This document shows, in pieces, positions 33,373 to 41,309 of a stretch of DNA of 64,000 nucleotides. The notes beneath the pieces are model-generated. The model saw only the letters and a list, made by a program, of their open reading frames with translations. It had not been told where the DNA came from and ran no database searches. The stretch covers positions 112,056-176,055 of the forward strand of contig CAUYUJ010019594.1 of the NCBI GenBank assembly GCA_963575745.1. Reading direction: 5' to 3'. The first letter of the stretch is position 1. The number at the start of each line of letters is the position of its first letter. The DNA is from Prorocentrum cordatum (Eukaryota > Sar > Dinophyceae > Prorocentrales > Prorocentraceae). The position numbers and the translations under genes are program-made.

Positions 33373-34482
33373 CTAGATGGCGTTGGGCTCCAGCTTCGCC
33401 TCCCGCATCTCGCTCAGCAGCGCAAGCGCCGCCTGCCACTGCTCGCCCTTCTCGCACGCGCTGATCCCAGCGCTGTAGCTGATGACGTTGGGCTCCAGCT
33501 TCGCCTCCAACATCTCGCTCAGCAGCGCAAGCGCCCACTGCCATTGCTCGCCCTTCTCGCACGCGCTGATCCCAGCGTTGTAGCTGATGACGTCGGGCTC
33601 CAGCTTCGCCTCCCGCATCTCGCTCAGCAGCGCAAGTGCCCGCTGCCACTGCTCGCCCTTCTCGCACGCGCTGATCCCAGCGTTGTAGCTGATGACGTTG
33701 GGTTCCAGCCTCGCCTGCCACATCTCGCTCAGCAGCGCAAGCGCCCACTGCCACTGCTCGCCCTTCTCGCACGCGCTCACCCCAGCGCTGTAGCTGATGA
33801 CGTTGGGCTCCAGCTTCGCCTCCCGCATCTCGCTCAGCAGCGCCAGTGCCCGCTGCCACTGCTCGCCCTTCTCGCACGCGCTCATCCCAGCGCTGTAGCT
33901 GATGACGTTGGGTTCCAGCTTCGTCTCCCGCATCTCGCTCAGCAGCGCAAGCGCCGCCTGCCACTGTTCGCCCTTCTCGCACGCGCTGATCCCAGCGTTG
34001 TAGCTGATGACGTCGGGTTCCAACTTCGCCTTCCACATGTCACTGAGCACTGAGAGCGCGCGTTGCCATTGCCCGCCTTTTCTGCACGCGCTGGCAGTCG
34101 CCATGTAGTGGCCTGAGAAAAGTTGCACACCTAATCGAAGTCCTTCACTGAGCAACCGCAGTGCTACGCTCCACTGTTTTGTCCGACCGCAGTTCTTGAT
34201 CGACGCGTCGAGGGAAATAACGCCTTCTCGAGACCCTCGGCCGATGCCCAGCATCCGAGAAGACACGGCACCGCGGCTTGAGCCACGTTGTAAATTCCCT
34301 ACGTCAAAACGGCTTGACCCAAGGCTTGAGCCAGGCTGCGGACGCTGGTGGGGATATTTTTTGTTCGGCGGCCCGCAAGGAAAAGTCCAGAGGGCGTGTT
34401 CAACACAGGCACAGGGGCGCAATGCCAGATAATGAGTGAGGGCCAGGCCACAAGGAGGAAGCCGCCAAAGGCGCCAACCCAC
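33373..34482 (-). CDS. P-type PPR protein with eight repeats
   Basis: Open frame of 369 codons. The last 285 codons (from about 34222) hold eight PPR motifs of 35 residues. The first two are diverged (ISLDASIKNCGRTKQWSVAL; MATASACRKGGQWQRALSVL); the next six are nearly identical (ISYNAGISACEKGEQWQRAL then ALLSEMREAKLEPNV). P-type PPR proteins bind single-stranded RNA in plastids or mitochondria, one base per motif; near-identical motifs would favour a monotonous target. The stop TAG (33373) falls within a motif boundary exactly where satellite begins, so the 3' end may be truncated. The first 85 or so residues look like repeat-derived sequence and the true start may be at a splice site near 34222. 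High DNA identity between the 105-bp units suggests recent amplification. Confidence 0.7.
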   Translation of the reverse strand: MGWRLWRLPPCGLALTHYLALRPCACVEHALWTFPCGPPNKKYPHQRPQPGSSLGSSRFDVGNLQRGSSRGAVSSRMLGIGRGSREGVISLDASIKNCGRTKQWSVALRLLSEGLRLGVQLFSGHYMATASACRKGGQWQRALSVLSDMWKAKLEPDVISYNAGISACEKGEQWQAALALLSEMRETKLEPNVISYSAGMSACEKGEQWQRALALLSEMREAKLEPNVISYSAGVSACEKGEQWQWALALLSEMWQARLEPNVISYNAGISACEKGEQWQRALALLSEMREAKLEPDVISYNAGISACEKGEQWQWALALLSEMLEAKLEPNVISYSAGISACEKGEQWQAALALLSEMREAKLEPNAI

Positions 34483-35055
34483 GCACGTGCAACATGCAGT
34501 ACAGGCGACAGCGGGACCGAGCCAGAATATTGACCGACTGTCCTAACAACAGCCGACCAGACCAGCAGGCGAACACGTGCCCTGCACAGACAAATTCAAG
34601 CGGCGGAGAAGAAAGGCAGCCGAGAGGGCGCCAACCCACCACGTGCAGCATGCAAACCGGGACGACAGAGGCGCCCAGCCAGAATATTAGCTACGGACGC
34701 TGGTGGGGATACGCGAAGCGTCAAGAATTGTTTCAAGGTATCGGCCACATTTGGGCCTCCTGCTGGGGAGGGGCCCTAATTGAGTACCCTCCCCTTTCTG
34801 TGATCGAGCTCCTCCAAGATGGCACCCAAGGCTCCCAAGAGTGCCCCAAGAGGCGCCCAAGAGGCCCCAAGAGGCCCCCAAGATGTTCGCGAGAAATCCC
34901 CAACATACCCCAAGAAGCTCCCCAGAGGCACCCACGACCCACCAAGATGCCCCTGTGGCCGCCGAAAGCCCTTAAGACGCCCCAAGATGACTCCAAGAAA
35001 CTCTCGCGAGACATCCGAAGAGACTCCGAGAGGCATCCAAGAGTGGCCGTTCTGC
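34483..35055. other. Spacer: ~165-bp direct repeat and antisense satellite
   Basis: 34440-34530 and 34605-34695 share ggcgccaaccca, cacgtgcaacatgca-like and agccagaatatt. The 'gctggtggggatacgcgaagcgt' motif is at 34697. 34810-35050 is antisense GGGCCGTCTTGG-type satellite. Confidence 0.55.
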
Positions 35056-35250
35056 TCGGCCCTCCTCCTCACCCTCCTCCTCCTCCTCCTCCTCCTCCTC
35101 CTCCTCCTCCTCCTCCTCCTCCTCCTCCTCCTCCTCGTCCTCCTCCTCCTGCTCATCCGCCTACTCCTCCCCCTCCCCCTCTTCCTCCTCCTCCTCCTCC
35201 TCCTCCTCCTCCTCCTCCTTCTCCTCCTGCTCCTTCTCCGATGTCTCCTC
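35056..35250. repeat. CTC microsatellite
   Basis: About 190 bp of CTC triplets with TCC and CTG interruptions. Confidence 0.95.
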
Positions 35251-35479
35251 TATCCTCCCCCCCTTGGGTATGACGTCTTGCCCAGCCCTTCGATCCACCG
35301 CATGCTCCTCCACTTCCCCGATCTGGGCAACTCGTCTGGGCATCGCCTCTGGATGGGCTGGTGGGAGCAAGCGAAGCGCTAATAATTCACCATCACATCC
35401 ACGATGAACCCCCTTTATTCCCTACGCACCCCCGCGTTGATCCAGGTATGTCACCTAACTTCGCGCGCCGCGCCCAGCG

Positions 35480-35650
35480 ATGGGCGGCGCGCGGTCATCC
35501 TCGCGCCCTTGCGCTGCCGCCCTGGAGAAGGCAGCCGCTCCAGCCCAGGCCACGCTGCGCGGAGCGCGGCAATGTCGCGCGCCCTCGGAGGACCTGGCGC
35601 CAGGGCAGGAGGTGCCCCTGGCCCAAGGTGCCGCCAGGATCTCCACAAGG
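35480..35650 (+). CDS. Possible plus-strand exon, weak
   Basis: Frame from ATG 35480 reads MGGARSSSRPCAAALEKAAA and on to QEVPLAQGAARIST with fairly G/C-rich third positions. Minus frames of the same stretch are also open and Arg-rich. Nothing downstream supports a continuation. Low-confidence call, given for completeness. Confidence 0.2.
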
Positions 35651-36310
35651 AGGCCCAGAGCGACCTCCTCCGAGACGGGTCAGAGGAGCGAACCGCATCG
35701 CCGACGCATCGGCGAAGCGGGGGCGAAGAAGATCCGGCGGCTCCTGATCCCGCCCCCCCGCCGACGCACGGGCGGTCCGGCGCAATCCTGCGACCCCGTC
35801 CACCCTTAAGTCGGGCGTGTCCCCCTACAGGGGGATTTTCGACGAAAAATAAAAAATACTAGAAAAATACTCCAAAATGGTTTTAAAATAATCACAAAAA
35901 ATGGTCCGAAGATGGCGTGCAACGTCCATCTCCGAAACGCAACAAACCATCCCCGTGAGGCGACTCCCCCGCGGAGGCCCCTCCTGCGCACGCCGTCCCT
36001 AACCAGCCTCGAACTTATCCCTATCCCTAAGATGGGCGAGCAAAAAGCGAGGACAATCTCAGGGATAGGCCCTCAGAAACTGAGGGAATCCTTAAGATCG
36101 GCATCGAGGTGAGGTAATGTCAAACATAGGGATAGGGATATGTTTCGAACTGGTAAGTCCCCCTGCGAGAGTCTCGCCGGTGCACGCTGCCCCCCTGCCA
36201 GGGGTCCCTCGGTGCACGCCATCCCCAAGGTGGAGGGCAGCGTGTGATAAGCGGGCCGGCGGAGCCACATCGCATGCTGTCCTCCTGCTGTTCCCATCGC
36301 ACGCTTTCGG
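35651..36310. other. Spacer with element fragments
   Basis: Degraded family 2 material (35690-35800), a family 4 end at 35809-35834 (TCGGGCGTGTCCCCCTACAG), an A/T-rich stretch to 35900 and an inverted pair 'atccctatccctaa' (36008) / 'tagggatagggatat' (36126). No gene. Confidence 0.5.
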
Positions 36311-36500
36311 GCCCACCTCCCAGGAGCACTCTCGAGCACCCAAAGAAGGTACTTGCCGAAACAGCGTCTGCCCGACACGCGGACAGGGTGCCGAACGAGC
36401 ATCGCCTCCCAGGGCCCGACGCGTGAAATTCTCTCCGGTGTCGGTACTCCCCTGGTGCTCGGAATAATTTCTGGTGGTCCAAGCTGAAGTAGGTTGGAAC
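36310..36500. repeat. Dispersed repeat, 'aagtaggttggaacatc' type, copy 1
   Basis: Homologous to 57300-57465: both contain cgaacgag, cgcctccca, a 'ctcgg' near gctcg, and end GAAGTAGGTTGGAACATC. On the minus strand both begin MFQPT and stay open but drift into different frames, so I treat them as repeats, not genes. Confidence 0.65.
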
Positions 36501-36501
36501 A

Positions 36502-36770
36502 TCCTCATCCTCCTCCTCCTCCTCCTCCTCCTCCTCCTCCTCCTCCTCCTCCTCCTCCTCCTCCTCCTCCTCCTCCTCCTCCTCCTCCTCCTCCTCCTCC
36601 TCCTCCTCCTCCTCCTCCTCCTCCTCCTCCTCCCCCTCCCCTCCCCCTCCCCCTCCCCCTCCCCTCCTCCTCTCCTCCTCCTCCTCCTCCTCCTCCTCCT
36701 CCTCCTCCTCCTCCTCCTCCTCCTCCTCCTCCTCCTCCTCCTCCTCCTCCTCCTCCTCCTCCTCCTCCTC

Positions 36771-36801
<31 letters not shown>

Positions 36802-36842
36802 TCCTCCTCCTCCTCTTCCTCCTCCTCCTCCTCCTCCTCCTC
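36502..36842. repeat. Long CTC microsatellite
   Basis: About 340 bp, among the purest CTC tracts in the window. It follows the dispersed repeat and touches the end of the exon at 36843. Confidence 0.95.
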
Positions 36843-37074
36843 GATCTTTGCAACGCCAACCGTAGTAGGCCCGCATCACCCCAATGTGGAACGCGGCCGC
36901 GGCGTAGACCCACCCCGCCACGACGCAAAGCCCCCGCGCGGTGTGCTGCAGGGTCTCCAGCGCGTGGCGCCGGGGCCGCGTGGCCCATGGGAACTCGTGC
37001 AGCAGCGCGGGGAGGGCGGCAGCCAGCAGGTGCCAGCAGCACAGCGCCGCCAGCGTGGGCGCGTGGAGCCTCAG
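36843..37074 (-). CDS. Membrane-protein exon
   Basis: From 37074, right after a GCCGCCAG acceptor, the minus strand reads LRLHAPTLAALCCWHLLAAA, then a loop (HEFPWATRPRRHALETLQHT) and a second hydrophobic stretch (LCVVAGWVYAAAAFHIGVMR) ending YYGWRCKD. Third positions are nearly all G/C over 75 codons. Two membrane segments with a short basic loop. The donor may be GTTGGC after TACTACG, close to the CTC tract. It could follow the exon 37809-37953 in phase 0. Family unknown; possibly a channel or transporter. Confidence 0.55.
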
Positions 37075-37088
37075 CTGGCGGCGCGCAC

Positions 37089-37230
37089 AGGGGGGTAGGG
37101 GGAGGGGGAAGGCTTCTTAGAAGCACCCCTGCCTCTTAGAACGCGCGGGCCTTGTCTGCAGATGTAGGGCTGGCGCCTCCTAAGAAGCAGCCTCGTTCTA
37201 AGAAGCCTTCCCCCCTCCCCCTACCCCTCC
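37089..37230. mobile_element. Foldback element with GGCTTCTTAGAA arms
   Basis: Left arm 37089-37122 (ggggggtagggggagggggaa, ggcttcttagaa) and right arm 37197-37229 are inverted partners of about 33 bp, with further small hairpins inside (cctcttagaacg / cgttctaagaag). It starts 15 bases upstream (minus strand) of the exon at 37074. Confidence 0.7.
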
Positions 37231-37808
37231 TGTTCGTGCCGCCAACTCGAGAGGGCGAAGGGACGGCCATCCCAGCGAAGCACCCTGACAGCAGCAACGG
37301 TGGAGCTTTCGGCTCCAGAGCGTCGCCGTTGCCGCCGCCGCCGCCGTCGTCGTCCTCCTCCTCCTTCAGGGTCGGCAACACAGGCCGCAAGACCTCCGCA
37401 AAAGCGTTATTGGAGGCCTCGAATTGGGCACCAAGCCCCACACAGGGGGTCGCCCGACAGAGCACGACAGCGCGGGGAGGGGGAGGGGGGGGGGAACCCC
37501 CTTCGGCAGCAGTCCCGCCTCCCTCTTAGTCTTGGCCCCACCCGTCGTCCGGTTGTCTCTCGGGCGTTGGTAGAACTGGGTTTAGTGGAACCTGGTTTAG
37601 TGATCTGTACCGGGGGCGCCCCCCCGTCCCATTTCCACCAACTGGAACTGCCGTCACCCGAAAAACACCAGCTACGGCAAACCTGGTTTAGTGAATCTGG
37701 CCAATTGAGGGGCCCCAGGGCCTTACCACTAACCGGGTCCCCTTACCCGGGGTCCTGGCTATACCCGAAAGAAGCAGCACCTGCCCACCCCCCACCGCCA
37801 GGAGACAC
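37231..37808. other. Spacer with CTGGTTTAGTG motifs
   Basis: ctggtttagtg or a near variant at about 37569, 37583 and 37683. G-run at 37470-37495. No exon I can support. Confidence 0.4.
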
Positions 37809-37953
37809 CCGCGCCCTCGGCCCCCGGAGGCCCACCTCCCACGCCTGCCAGCACGCGGTGGCTGCGGGCCCGGCCGGCCCGCCGAGAGGGCCAGGCAGCG
37901 CAGCCCATACCCAGCTGACGCGCAGCGCGAGCGCAGGCGAGGCCACCGGGGCG
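37809..37953 (-). CDS. Membrane-protein exon, strand somewhat ambiguous
   Basis: The minus strand from 37953, after CCCTACCAG, reads APVASPALALRVSWVWAALP and AATACWQAWEVGLRGPRA, then a GTGTCT donor at 37808. Third positions are about 85% G/C and one hydrophobic segment is present. The plus-strand frame of the same DNA is also open and G/C-biased, so strand is uncertain. Phase 0 at its end fits the next exon at 37074. The acceptor lies at the very end of a family 1 foldback element. Confidence 0.4.
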
Positions 37954-37957
37954 CTGG

Positions 37958-38112
37958 TAGGGGGCCAAATGCGAACCCTACCCCTACCCCCCACGATTTC
38001 TGAGGGGGAGGATGGGGTTCATTTCATTCGGGAGCTCCCGAACGAAGTGAACCCCACCCACCCCTCTCAGAAATCGTGGGGGGTAGGCATAGGGTTCGTA
38101 TTTGGCCCCCTA
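37958..38112. mobile_element. Foldback MITE family 1, copy 2
   Basis: 155 bp, ends TAGGGGGCCAAATGCGAACC and its inverted partner ATTTGGCCCCCTA. Flanked by GCTGG on both sides (37953-37957, 38113-38117), a likely 5-bp target-site duplication. The centre is the same CGGGAGCTCCCG as copy 1. Confidence 0.85.
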
Positions 38113-38590
38113 GCTGGCCCTGGGTCTGCCCCAGCGGAAGGAGGCGGCGCTGCGAGGAGCGGGCGAGGGGGCAGCGGGGGGAGGATAGGACTGCCCAGGC
38201 ACGGGGAAGTGCGGTCCAGGCCAGCGGGCGCGCACGCCGCGCGGGCGCCCAGGGAAGGCGAGGAGGAGGAAGCCCGGTTCGCCTGCGGGCCCGCTCACTC
38301 CAGGCGGCCGCGCTGGTTCGCCTGGGAATCGCGCTGTCCCCGAACCAGCGCAGCATCCCCCCCTGAACTCGGCTGGTCTGCCGGTTCCCCCCTCCCGTGG
38401 GTGGCGGGCGGGAGAACGAATTCCACGGGCAAGCCCCTCCCCACCCCAGGGGGCACGCGGTGCGTGAAGATGATTCCGGATGTTGGTGTTGGTGGTAATG
38501 TTCGGCCCCCCGGAGGCCCGAATCTTACCACCGTCACCTAGTTCGGAAGCATCTTCCCTCGGTGGAGGCGCAACGCCGATGTTAGTGTTA
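38113..38590. other. GC-rich spacer, possible tiny exon
   Basis: On the minus strand a strong pyrimidine-rich acceptor (CCCGCTCCTCGCAG) precedes RRLLPLGQTQ (about 38155-38126), directly before the family 1 element. Too short to call. The rest has no supported gene; 'ttggtgttggtggtaatgtt' lies at 38485. Confidence 0.3.
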
Positions 38591-38743
38591 GGTCGGGCGT
38601 GCCCTCCCACAGGCGGATGTTCGACGAAAGGTAAAACGTGGCCAACAATACCCAAACATCCTCAAAAGTATGGGAAAGTCGTCCCCTTGCTATTTAGTCT
38701 TGACGATTCTTGGATGCTCCTCCTGCAGAGGGACACGCCCGAT
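38591..38743. mobile_element. TIR family 4, copy 2
   Basis: About 153 bp. Left GGTCGGGCGTGCCCTCCCAC, right CCTCCTGCAGAGGGACACGC then CCGA, which are inverted partners. The left internal part (aggcggatgttcgacgaaa) matches copy 1 (gggacgttcggcgaaa) and 35828 (ggattttcgacgaaa). Confidence 0.75.
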
Positions 38744-38960
38744 TCCGTGTGAGTACTGGCGTCGACCGCTGGGCCTCCCGCAGCTGCCCCGGCGGAGCAC
38801 CCGAAGCGAAGCAGCGGCGGCAGAGGCTCGGGGCGGCGGCTCGGGCCGAGGAGCGCTGGCGGTCGGCCCGTATCTCAGGGGTGAGAGAGCACGGCCGTGT
38901 GCACCAGACCCGTCGGTCGGGAGAGGGGGGCGGGCACTCTTGTTCTGAAGGGGCCCCAGG

Positions 38961-39100
38961 GCACACAAAGAAACACACACAGATACAAGGATTCCCCATA
39001 TCTCCACATATTTTTTGGACTTTCGTCCTCCCCCCCACTTCCCATAGTTTCGCATACTTTCCTGGGAATCGACGATGACTTGTGTCTGTGTGTGTGTTTG
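38961..39100. mobile_element. TIR family 3 (CACACA ends), copy 1
   Basis: About 140 bp. Left gcacacaaagaaacacacac..agatacaaggattccc and right gggaatcgacgatgacttgtgtctgtgtgtg are inverted partners. Interior: ctttcgtcctcccccccact, tcccatag. Copies at 42841-42980 and 60416-60553. Confidence 0.75.
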
Positions 39101-39864
39101 TTCCTCCTGATGGTTCGCCGGCGGCGAGGCAAAAGAGCCGCGCCGGCAGGAGAGAGCGGTCGGGGCGGCCGGAGCGCGAGGCGGCCGCCGGGCAGGAGGG
39201 GGGGGGCGAGGCAGACAGGGCGGCCGCGGAGGACGGACGGGGGCGGGGGGGGGGGGCGGGGGAGGGTAGACGCGTTTTGTTTCAGTGGAGAAGATGGGAG
39301 GGCAGACACTGGTTCTGATTCGCGGGTCGAGAGCGCACCTCTTCCGGTCGAGACTGAGCGGGCCGCGCGAAGCCTGAATTGGCAGAGGGGGGAACAGAAG
39401 GAGAGGCCTCACGTCAAGGCCAGGAGGGAGCAAAGCCTCGGGATCAGGCGGTGCCGATGACGATGTACTTGCAAAGGAACGCCTTGGACAGGAACCCGGT
39501 GGGAGGGTAGACACACGAAGAGCAGGAAGGCGTTGAAAGAAGACTGGGCTTCCACCCGCCCCTGGACGAAGAGGGACGAGGGAGCACCCCTCGACTCTTC
39601 AAGTAGGCAAGGCGCCAGAAGTAAATCGGGACTGGGCATGAAAAATACCTGCCTTCAACGACTGACGAGTCAGGTTGTTTGCAAGGGGTCGTTGCGAGAG
39701 CACGACTGAATAGAATGTGGGAGTCTCCAGCGAATCGGCTGCTGGACCGCCTCCGCACCAGGCGGTCTCGAGCTCCCCGTCCCGACGTATGGGACTCTTC
39801 TGTGGATTGCCTCTACCACTTCGACAACCCTCTAGCGAAACGCTTTTAGGGAAATACCGATACC
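39101..39864. other. G-rich spacer without a supported gene
   Basis: 39160-39270 is extremely G-rich (gggggggcgggggaggg) and could form quadruplexes. The remainder shows no exon with codon bias. Confidence 0.4.
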
Positions 39865-39934
39865 GCTACTCCCCAGACCTATCCAGGGGTGCGTTCTGAC
39901 CACAATCGCGAGGCGAGCGTAGCCATGGCGATAC
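39865..39934 (-). mobile_element. Family 5 TIR element, copy d (short)
   Basis: 70 bp. The minus strand opens GTATCGCCATGGCTACG and closes CTGGGGAGTAG. It shares ATACCGCTACTCC and GGGTGCGTTCTGACCA with the other family 5 copies. Confidence 0.6.
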
Positions 39935-40117
39935 GAGGAGTCCCCAGAACAAGCAGCGGCATCGGAATCCCCCGAGATCCGGCGCTGCGAAAACGAGGCA
40001 GCATCCCGAGACAGCACGCCCAAAGCCAGACCCCGTCCTCCCGCTCCGTGCTCGAGCCCGAGCGCAACCGCCGGACGTGAACAAAAAACGGCAACGCCAG
40101 GCTCGGAGGGTCTTCCC

Positions 40118-40264
40118 CTAATCTGGGAGCCACTCCCAGCAGCTCTGGCAGTCCTCGCAGGCGGGCTGCGCCATCAGCAGCAGCACAGAGTACGCTGGCA
40201 GCGCGGGCGCCGCGGCCAGCAGCACGGACGCCGCCACGGCCGCGGCCTGCTCGCGTGTGACGAC
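40118..40264 (-). CDS. Terminal exon of a small membrane protein
   Basis: From 40264, after a CTCAG acceptor, the minus strand reads VVTREQAAAVAASVLLAAAP, ALPAYSVLLLMAQPA and CEDCQSCWEWLPD, ending at TAG (40118-40120). Third positions are almost all G/C. One membrane segment, then a Cys-rich tail (CEDCQSC). It joins in phase 0 to the exon at 40863-41010, giving at least three hydrophobic segments. Family unknown. Confidence 0.6.
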   Translation of the reverse strand, partial: VVTREQAAAVAASVLLAAAPALPAYSVLLLMAQPACEDCQSCWEWLPD

Positions 40265-40636
40265 CTGAGCATCGTTGAGCCGATCCCTATCCCCACGGGC
40301 GTGTCCTGGGCCCCTCTGGCCGATGTATCCCCCCAGACGGGGACGTAGGCTGTTCCCTTTTGAGTTTCGAGGGGCCCATCCCCAACTGGGGTGGTGAGAT
40401 GATGGGGACCGGGATGGGGATGGGCATGGGTTAGGTGAGTCTCTTTGGAATATACCGCCTCGGGTCAGTAGCCTTAGTGGCCGTTAGCGGCCTTTAGGGT
40501 ATGATGATTGGCCTTTAGTGGCCTTGAGTCGCCGTTCAGCAGCCTATAGTGGCCTCTAGCAGCCTCGAGTTGCCTTTGGCAGCCTTGAGTGGCCTTCGGC
40601 GGCCTTCAATAGCCTCTACAGAATGGCAACGACATG
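40265..40636. repeat. Intron with degenerate AGTGGCCTTNAG repeats
   Basis: 40455-40625 is made of ~11-bp degenerate units (agcctatagtggcctctagc, agccttgagtggccttcgg). It lies inside the inferred intron 40265-40862 of the membrane-protein gene. Confidence 0.6.
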
Positions 40637-40819
40637 TACTCCAGATTTCGTAATAAAAGGGAGGGGGTCTGGACCCTCCAAGACAAGCCATTTCAGACCT
40701 CCCCCGTGGGAGAACCCTCCAAAACATCGTCCCCAGACCCCCCCAGGCCCTCCAAGATAGCCTGGAAGAGACCCCCCCCGAAATGAGACCCCCCTCCCTT
40801 TATTACGAAATCTGGAGTA
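40637..40819. mobile_element. TIR element family 9 with near-perfect 31-bp ends
   Basis: 183 bp. Left TACTCCAGATTTCGTAATAA and right TTATTACGAAATCTGGAGTA mirror each other, and pairing continues into the G-rich/C-rich stretch (aagggaggggg / ccccctccctt). Interior has ccctccaagac and ccctccaaaac repeats. It sits in the inferred intron, near the donor of the exon at 40863. No open frame for a transposase. Confidence 0.8.
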
Positions 40820-40862
40820 AGATGTGTGTTAAAAGGAGCTTCCAAAAGGGCCCACTCGAGAC

Positions 40863-41010
40863 GAGGATCGCTTCCACGGCACTGGCGACCGTGAGCAGGA
40901 GAAGGGCCCCGATCACGGCAGGCGCGCCGAGGAGCGCGGCGTCCCTCGCGCCGAGGGTGCTGAGCCACCAGATCGTCGTGGCGAGCTCCCCCAGCGCGAG
41001 CAGCACGAAC
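40863..41010 (-). CDS. Two-pass membrane-protein exon
   Basis: From 41010, after a CCCTCCCAG acceptor, the minus strand reads FVLLALGELATTIWWLSTLG, then ARDAALLGAPAVIGALLLLT and VASAVEAIL. Two membrane segments. Third codon positions are almost all G/C. A GTCTCG donor follows at 40862; an alternative donor (GTGGAA) lies 12 bases earlier, also phase 0. It pairs with the terminal exon 40118-40264. Confidence 0.6.
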
Positions 41011-41309
41011 CTGGGAGGGCGCCAAGGGAGCGACGAGGCGAAGAGGCGGGTCTCAAGCGAGAAGGCATGGCGACCTCACGCCGCGGCTTCCACGGGCCGC
41101 CAGCGTGGCACACAGCGTGGAGAGGAGAGCGCTTGCGCGCGACCCTACGCGAGCAGCCTACGCGCGAAGGTCCGTGGCGACGACCCCGTTGCTCTGTGCC
41201 GCTCAAGTGTTCACATGCTCCACATCCTGAACCCAGGATCAGTGTATACACCCTCCTAGAAAGGGGCCCAAGGACATACAAACAAGTGGCACGTGTGCCA
41301 TTGCTCTTG

